Shown here in pieces: positions 22,262 to 25,824 of a DNA stretch of 25,824 nucleotides. Every line of letters begins with the position of its first letter. Position 1 is the stretch's first letter. The stretch is from the NCBI GenBank assembly GCA_046484975.1, contig JAWOHX010000020.1, positions 1 through 25,824 on the forward strand. The letters run 5' to 3'. Below the pieces are notes generated by a model, which was not told the DNA's origin, did no database searches, and saw only the letters and a program-made list of their open reading frames with translations. The position numbers and the translations under genes are program-made. This DNA is from JAWOHX01 sp046484975. Its GTDB lineage: Bacteria > Bacillota > Clostridia > DUPQ01.

Positions 22262-22894
22262 TTAACCTTTTACGGCTTCTTTGATGACAAGCAGCCCGCC
22301 CTTGGGACCCGGGACAGCGCCTTTCACGAGCAATATGTTCTTGTCATTGATGATCTTGACCACACACAGGTTCTGAACGGTGACCGTATCGGTGCCCATA
22401 TGGCCAGGAAGTTTTTTTCCTTTGAAAACCCTGCTGGGGCTTGAGTTGGCGCCCATGGAGCCGGGGCCCCTGTGATACTGGGAACCATGTGTTTCCCTTC
22501 CCCTCTGGGTTTTGAATCTTTTGACGGTACCGGCATATCCTTTTCCTTTGGAGGTGCCGCTCACGTCAATGACCGTTCCTTCTTCGAACATCTCCCCGAC
22601 AGTGAACTGTTTTCCCACTTCAAACCCGTCGGCATCCTCCATCCGGAACTCCCGGAGGAATTTCTTCGGCTCCGTCCCTGCTTTCTCGAAAGCGCCTTTC
22701 ATGGGTTTGTTGGTCCTGTTCATCTTCATCTCGGAAAAACCGACCTTCACGGCGCAATAACCATCCTGTTCATTGCTCTTGACCTGGACCACCGTGATGG
22801 GTCCTGCCTCGACGGCGGTGACCGGCACCACTGTCCCGTCTTCGGAAAAGACCTGTGTCATTCCAATTTTTTTACCTAGTATGAATTTTTTCAA
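22262..22894 (-). CDS. rplC: Large ribosomal subunit protein uL3
   Basis: L3 reaches from the 50S surface to the peptidyl transferase centre. The 210 residues begin MKKFILGKKIGMTQVFSEDG. They include the family segment GTSKGKGYAGTVKRFKTQRG and RETHGSQYHRGPGSMGANSS, then FKGKKLPGHMGTDTVTVQNL. The start is TTG, 9 nt after AGGAGG; no ATG exists at the conserved N-terminus. The 72-nt leader between rpsJ and this gene contains a long inverted repeat. Confidence 0.98.
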   Translation of the reverse strand: MKKFILGKKIGMTQVFSEDGTVVPVTAVEAGPITVVQVKSNEQDGYCAVKVGFSEMKMNRTNKPMKGAFEKAGTEPKKFLREFRMEDADGFEVGKQFTVGEMFEEGTVIDVSGTSKGKGYAGTVKRFKTQRGRETHGSQYHRGPGSMGANSSPSRVFKGKKLPGHMGTDTVTVQNLCVVKIINDKNILLVKGAVPGPKGGLLVIKEAVKG

Positions 22895-22918
22895 CCTCTT
22901 ATACCTCCTTGGTTATTG

Positions 22919-22951
22919 GTTCACAAGCACGCGTTGTGCGGCATTGTGAAC
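22919..22951 (-). promoter_or_regulatory. Hairpin in the rpsJ-rplC spacer
   Basis: On the minus strand GTTCACAA (22951-22944) and TTGTGAAC (22926-22919) form a perfect 8-bp inverted repeat. Inside it GCAC and GTGC add a 4-bp stem around a 5-nt loop, with a TGCC bulge on the 5' side. No T-run follows, and the rplC ribosome site begins 11 nt further on. It is a candidate RNA control or processing element for rplC and following genes. Confidence 0.5.
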
Positions 22952-22966
22952 ATGACCTTCCGGACA

Positions 22967-23278
22967 CTACAGCTTGATCTCGATGTCCACGCCTGCGGGT
23001 AAATCCAGTCTCATCAGTGCATCCACCGTTTTTGCCGTGGGGGATAGGATGTCAATCAACCTTTTGTGTGTCCGCATCTCAAACTGTTCCCTTGCGTCCT
23101 TATACTTGTGGGGGGCCCTCAGGATGGTGACGACTTCCCTTCTCGTGGGGAGGGGTACCGGACCTGAGATTCTCGCTCCCGACCGTTTTGCTGTCTCAAC
23201 AATCTTATTTGCTGACTGGTCGATCAACTCGTGATCATAAGCTTTAAGTCTGATTCTGATTTTCTGTTTTGCTGCCAT
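22967..23278 (-). CDS. rpsJ: Small ribosomal subunit protein uS10
   Basis: S10 is a 30S head protein that also acts in antitermination with NusB. The 103 residues begin MAAKQKIRIRLKAYDHELID. They include SANKIVETAKRSGARISGPV and PLPTRREVVTILRAPHKYKD, and end LMRLDLPAGVDIEIKL. AAGGAGG lies 8 nt before the ATG. An open frame continues 53 codons upstream, but it crosses the composition break into foreign-looking DNA and does not match S10. It is the first gene of the cluster visible here; the usual upstream tuf/fus/rpsG/rpsL genes and the operon promoter are missing because of the join near 23,345. Confidence 0.98.
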   Translation of the reverse strand: MAAKQKIRIRLKAYDHELIDQSANKIVETAKRSGARISGPVPLPTRREVVTILRAPHKYKDAREQFEMRTHKRLIDILSPTAKTVDALMRLDLPAGVDIEIKL

Positions 23279-23327
23279 TCCCTTTACCTCCTTATAACTT
23301 GTCAACAAGATTGCTGTACACATTGCC

Positions 23328-24584
23328 GTGTGTTTCATCACTTCCATATTATTCCGCGGCAGCGTCGAAGCCCCCTCGTCGAAGTCCCTGACCGCGCGCG
23401 CGTTCCTCCTGGCCGCGATGGCCGAAGGAGAGACCATCGTGGAGCGACCGCTCGACTCGGACGATCCGCGCTACCTGCTCGATGCCATCCGGAAGATCGG
23501 GTTCGAGACGGGCGGCTCGTTCCGCGACGCCGTCACGATCGGAGAGCGGAAGTCGATGTCGGCGAACGAGGTGGAGCTGTTCGTCGGCAACGCCGGCACT
23601 GCCATGCGATTTCTCGCAGGCTGGCTGGCCTTCACGCCGGGCCGGTTCATCCTTCGCGGCGATACCCGGATGCACGAGCGCCCGATCGAGGAGCTCGTCG
23701 ACGCGCTTCGCATGCTCGACACCGAGGTGGCGTATCTCGAGAAGGAAGGATTCCCGCCCATCAGCATCCGCGGCAGGATGATGCGAGGGGGATTCGAGAT
23801 CGAGGTCGACGGCGACCGGTCCAGCCAGTTCGTTTCGGCACTCATGATGGGCGGGGCATCGCTCAAGGACGGCATGGCGTTACGCACAGCGGCGCGCAGC
23901 TCGCGCTCCTACATCGACCTGACCGCCGCGATCCTCCGCGATTTCGGAGTCGAGGTCGAAGAAGACCAGCCCGGCAGGTTCCGCATCCGCGGACCCGTCC
24001 GACCGCTTGCCCGCTATGTGGTGGAGGGCGATTGGTCTTCGGCGTCCTACTGGCTCGCAGCCGGCGCGATTCTGGGCGAAATGGCCGTGACCAACCTGCG
24101 GACGGACTCAGCGCAGGGCGACCGCATGTTTCTCGAGATTCTCTCGAAGATGGGCGCGGGGACGTCCACGGCCGGCGACTCGGCCATCGCCCGCAAGGAG
24201 GGCGCTCTCCGTGGCGGATCATTCGACTGCTCCTCGACTCCGGATATCGTCCCGACTCTCGCGGCCATCGCGCCGCTCGCATCCTCGCCGGTAGAGATCA
24301 CCGGAGCCGCCCATCTTCGGATCAAGGAGTCGGACCGGCTCGCGGTTCTCGCTTCGGAGCTGCGGAAGCTGGGCGCGAGCGCCGAGGAGCGGGAGGACGG
24401 GCTGCGGATCGAGCCGGGCTGGAATGACGCCCCCGCCGTCATCGACCCTCACGGAGATCACCGCATCGCGATGGCCTTCGCGATCGCGGGCCTGGTCCGG
24501 GGAAATGTCACGATCTCGGACGAGAGCGTCGTCGGCAAGTCGTACCCGCGGTTCTGGAAGACGCTCGAAGAACTGATCGAGTGA
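23328..24584 (+). CDS. aroA: 3-phosphoshikimate 1-carboxyvinyltransferase (EPSP synthase), N-terminus not native
   Basis: AroA transfers enolpyruvyl from PEP to shikimate-3-phosphate, the sixth step of the chorismate pathway. Numbering from the GTG, landmarks are PSSKSLTAR with the substrate-binding Lys19, GNAGTAMR at 87-94, HERPIEEL at 116-123 and SSQF at 165-168. The catalytic-Asp region is STPDIVPT at 303-310, followed by IKESDRL at 332-338, DHRIAMAF at 377-384 and KSYPRF at 404-409. All active-site segments are present. The conserved family sequence begins at FRGSVEAP (position 23352). The eight codons before it come from the AT-richer left part, so the native start and a few residues are lost. 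Codon use is GC-rich and there is no AGGAGG site. The source phylum cannot be named from this stretch. Confidence 0.93.
   Translation: MCFITSILFRGSVEAPSSKSLTARAFLLAAMAEGETIVERPLDSDDPRYLLDAIRKIGFETGGSFRDAVTIGERKSMSANEVELFVGNAGTAMRFLAGWLAFTPGRFILRGDTRMHERPIEELVDALRMLDTEVAYLEKEGFPPISIRGRMMRGGFEIEVDGDRSSQFVSALMMGGASLKDGMALRTAARSSRSYIDLTAAILRDFGVEVEEDQPGRFRIRGPVRPLARYVVEGDWSSASYWLAAGAILGEMAVTNLRTDSAQGDRMFLEILSKMGAGTSTAGDSAIARKEGALRGGSFDCSSTPDIVPTLAAIAPLASSPVEITGAAHLRIKESDRLAVLASELRKLGASAEEREDGLRIEPGWNDAPAVIDPHGDHRIAMAFAIAGLVRGNVTISDESVVGKSYPRFWKTLEELIE
23340..23360. other. Composition and gene-content junction (probable chimeric join)
   Basis: To the left lies the moderate-GC leader of rpsJ. To the right lies GC-rich coding sequence that enters aroA within its first conserved residues. 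Strand of genes, codon use, and ribosome-site use all switch here, and no mobile element, repeat or attachment site marks the border. The exact base cannot be fixed by eye; the switch falls between the TTCATCAC and the TTCCGCGGC segments. Confidence 0.8.
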
Positions 24585-24635
24585 TCCGAGGCGGAGTCAG
24601 CCGCCGGGCATCATCATTGCTCTCCTCAGCGGGAT

Positions 24636-25802
24636 ATGGAGCCCCGCAATCGACCGCCTGGATGGACGTGGAATGCGGGAGCCGTGCTGCGGAGCACGGC
24701 GATCGCTCTCAGTCTGGTCATTCTGCTGCTGCTCGTATGGAAGATCCGCTCGATCGTGATCGTCGGATTCTTCGGCATTCTGTTCGGGATGCTTCTCTCG
24801 CGTGCGACCGGGTGGCTCGAGCGTCTGCATGTGCGAAGGGGGGTGGGAGCTCCGCTGATCATGCTCGCCTTCATCGGAGCGCTCGTCGGAGTCGGCTTTC
24901 TGGCGGCTCCGACCCTGAGGGAGCAGTCAGCCGAAGTCCGCAAGAGACTTCCCCAGGTGATCGAGCAGATCGAGCGGCAGCTGGGTATCGACGCGGGGGA
25001 GCTGGGGCGCGACATCGTGGATGGCGTGGGCCTGGACAGCGAGGAACGGGAGCCGGACCCAGCTGGCGTCGCCGAGGGGGCCGCCGCGCAACAGCCGCAG
25101 CGCCGGGCCGAGGCGACGACAGAGGAGGGTGGATCCGGCGGGCTTCAGGAGATGGTGACCTCCAACCTCGGGCGGATCCGAGGCATCCTCTTCCCGGTTG
25201 CGAGCGCGGCCGTCGACATGGTGGCAGCGCTGCTGATCGTCATCTTTCTCGCGATGTTCGTGGCGATCCGTCCGGAGCACTATCACCGTGGACTGTTGCG
25301 TCTCTTCCCCGAGCGAAGCCGGGGTGAAACGGAAGAGACTCTCGAGGAGGTCGGCTCGACTCTCCGGCAGTGGATCATCGCGCGCCTGATCGCCATGGTC
25401 GCAGTGGGCTCGATTGTGGGGATCTCCCTCGCCGTGATGGGAGTTCCCGGTGCGCTCGTCCTGGGCGTCCTCGCCGGCCTTCTCGAGTTCATCCCGTTCT
25501 TCGGTCCGGTCGCAGCCGCGCTGCCGGCGATCGGCATCGCCATGCTCGATTCACCCCAGAAGGCGCTCTGGGTCCTGATTCTGTTCGTCATCGTGCAGCA
25601 ACTCGAGGGGAATGTGATCTCTCCACTCCTGCTGCAGAGCCGCGTCGACATACCGCCCGCCCTGACGATCATTACCGTTCCCGCGCTGATGATCGTGTTC
25701 GGACTCGTCGGAGCGCTGATCGCCGAGCCATTGCTCGCCATCGGCCTCGTCCTCACGCGACGACTCTGGGTCGAGCGGCATGCGGACCGGATGCGTGGAT
25801 GA
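24636..25802 (+). CDS. AI-2E transporter family (PerM/UPF0118) membrane protein
   Basis: A 388-residue polytopic membrane protein. Hydrophobic segments lie at about residues 20-35, 40-55, 72-91, 183-211, 250-268, 271-305, 309-322 and 342-374. The family hallmarks are GVPGALVLGVLAGLLEFIPF at 269-288 with FGPVAAALPA, and QLEGNVISPLLLQSRVDIPP at 322-341. Between about 130 and 170 there is an acidic, Ala/Gln/Glu/Gly-rich loop. Members export diverse small molecules or act in Na+/H+ exchange; autoinducer-2 export is shown for only a few, so substrate is unknown. The ATG has no clear Shine-Dalgarno site, unlike every gene left of the junction. It follows aroA by 51 nt on the same strand and may share its transcript. 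Confidence 0.92.
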   Translation: MEPRNRPPGWTWNAGAVLRSTAIALSLVILLLLVWKIRSIVIVGFFGILFGMLLSRATGWLERLHVRRGVGAPLIMLAFIGALVGVGFLAAPTLREQSAEVRKRLPQVIEQIERQLGIDAGELGRDIVDGVGLDSEEREPDPAGVAEGAAAQQPQRRAEATTEEGGSGGLQEMVTSNLGRIRGILFPVASAAVDMVAALLIVIFLAMFVAIRPEHYHRGLLRLFPERSRGETEETLEEVGSTLRQWIIARLIAMVAVGSIVGISLAVMGVPGALVLGVLAGLLEFIPFFGPVAAALPAIGIAMLDSPQKALWVLILFVIVQQLEGNVISPLLLQSRVDIPPALTIITVPALMIVFGLVGALIAEPLLAIGLVLTRRLWVERHADRMRG

Positions 25803-25824
25803 CGATTTCCCCGACGGTCACTCC

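Noticed and set aside
23290..23315. TTGACA near the rpsJ start as a -35 box
   Set aside because: A -10 box at normal spacing would fall on the ribosome site or inside rpsJ; the real operon promoter probably lies beyond the join.
22967..23437. N-terminally extended S10
   Set aside because: The extra 53 codons cross the composition junction into antisense aroA; the ATG at 23278 has a strong ribosome site and matches S10 length.
23231..24427. 398-codon plus-strand frame through aroA, very rich in Arg, Gly and Ala
   Set aside because: It is another frame of aroA in GC-rich DNA and has low-complexity composition; all conserved motifs are in the aroA frame.
1..25824. CRISPR arrays, tRNA or rRNA genes, insertion sequences, prophage or defence systems
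   Set aside because: No regularly spaced repeats, no cloverleaf candidates, no transposase or integrase motifs and no recognisable defence genes were seen on either strand.

Overview
The window joins two unlike pieces of bacterial DNA. Positions 1 to about 23,345 look like one organism of the Firmicutes, most likely Clostridia. Reasons: the gene order, near-universal AGGAGG ribosome binding sites, frequent TTG starts, zinc-ribbon forms of S4, S14, L24, L36 and adenylate kinase, and a KOW-domain gene between adk and infA. Everything in this part reads on the minus strand. From about 23,345 to the end, base composition jumps to GC-rich, Shine-Dalgarno sites largely vanish, and two genes read on the plus strand.

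In transcription order (right to left), the first block is the S10-spc-alpha ribosomal cluster: rpsJ, rplC, rplD, rplW, rplB, rpsS, rplV, rpsC, rplP, rpmC, rpsQ, rplN, rplX, rplE, rpsN, rpsH, rplF, rplR, rpsE, rpmD, rplO, secY, adk, a KOW-domain gene, infA, rpmJ, rpsM, rpsK, rpsD, rpoA, rplQ. Spacing is tight throughout. The usual map gene after adk is absent. A strong hairpin terminator follows rplQ.

The second block is the energizing module of an ECF vitamin/metal transporter (ecfA1, ecfA2, ecfT), in its usual Firmicutes place after rplQ. Normally truA follows ecfT directly. Here four metabolic genes sit between them: two uroporphyrinogen-decarboxylase-like proteins of the methyltransferase superfamily, a ROK sugar kinase, and a 610-residue ROK-like protein with an unrecognised N-terminal domain. 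A near-perfect sigma-A promoter with a flanking inverted repeat lies inside this cassette. The last two ROK genes and truA are joined by ATGA overlaps, so truA is probably co-expressed with the cassette. truA runs off the left edge.

The right 2.5 kb holds aroA (EPSP synthase, lacking its extreme N-terminus) and an AI-2E/PerM-family membrane protein. The abrupt switch inside the first codons of aroA is best explained as a chimeric assembly join, with recent transfer as the weaker alternative. No intergenic stretch exceeds 300 bases. I see no tRNA, rRNA, CRISPR array or insertion sequence. The most promising biology is the UroD/ROK cassette inserted between ecfT and truA.
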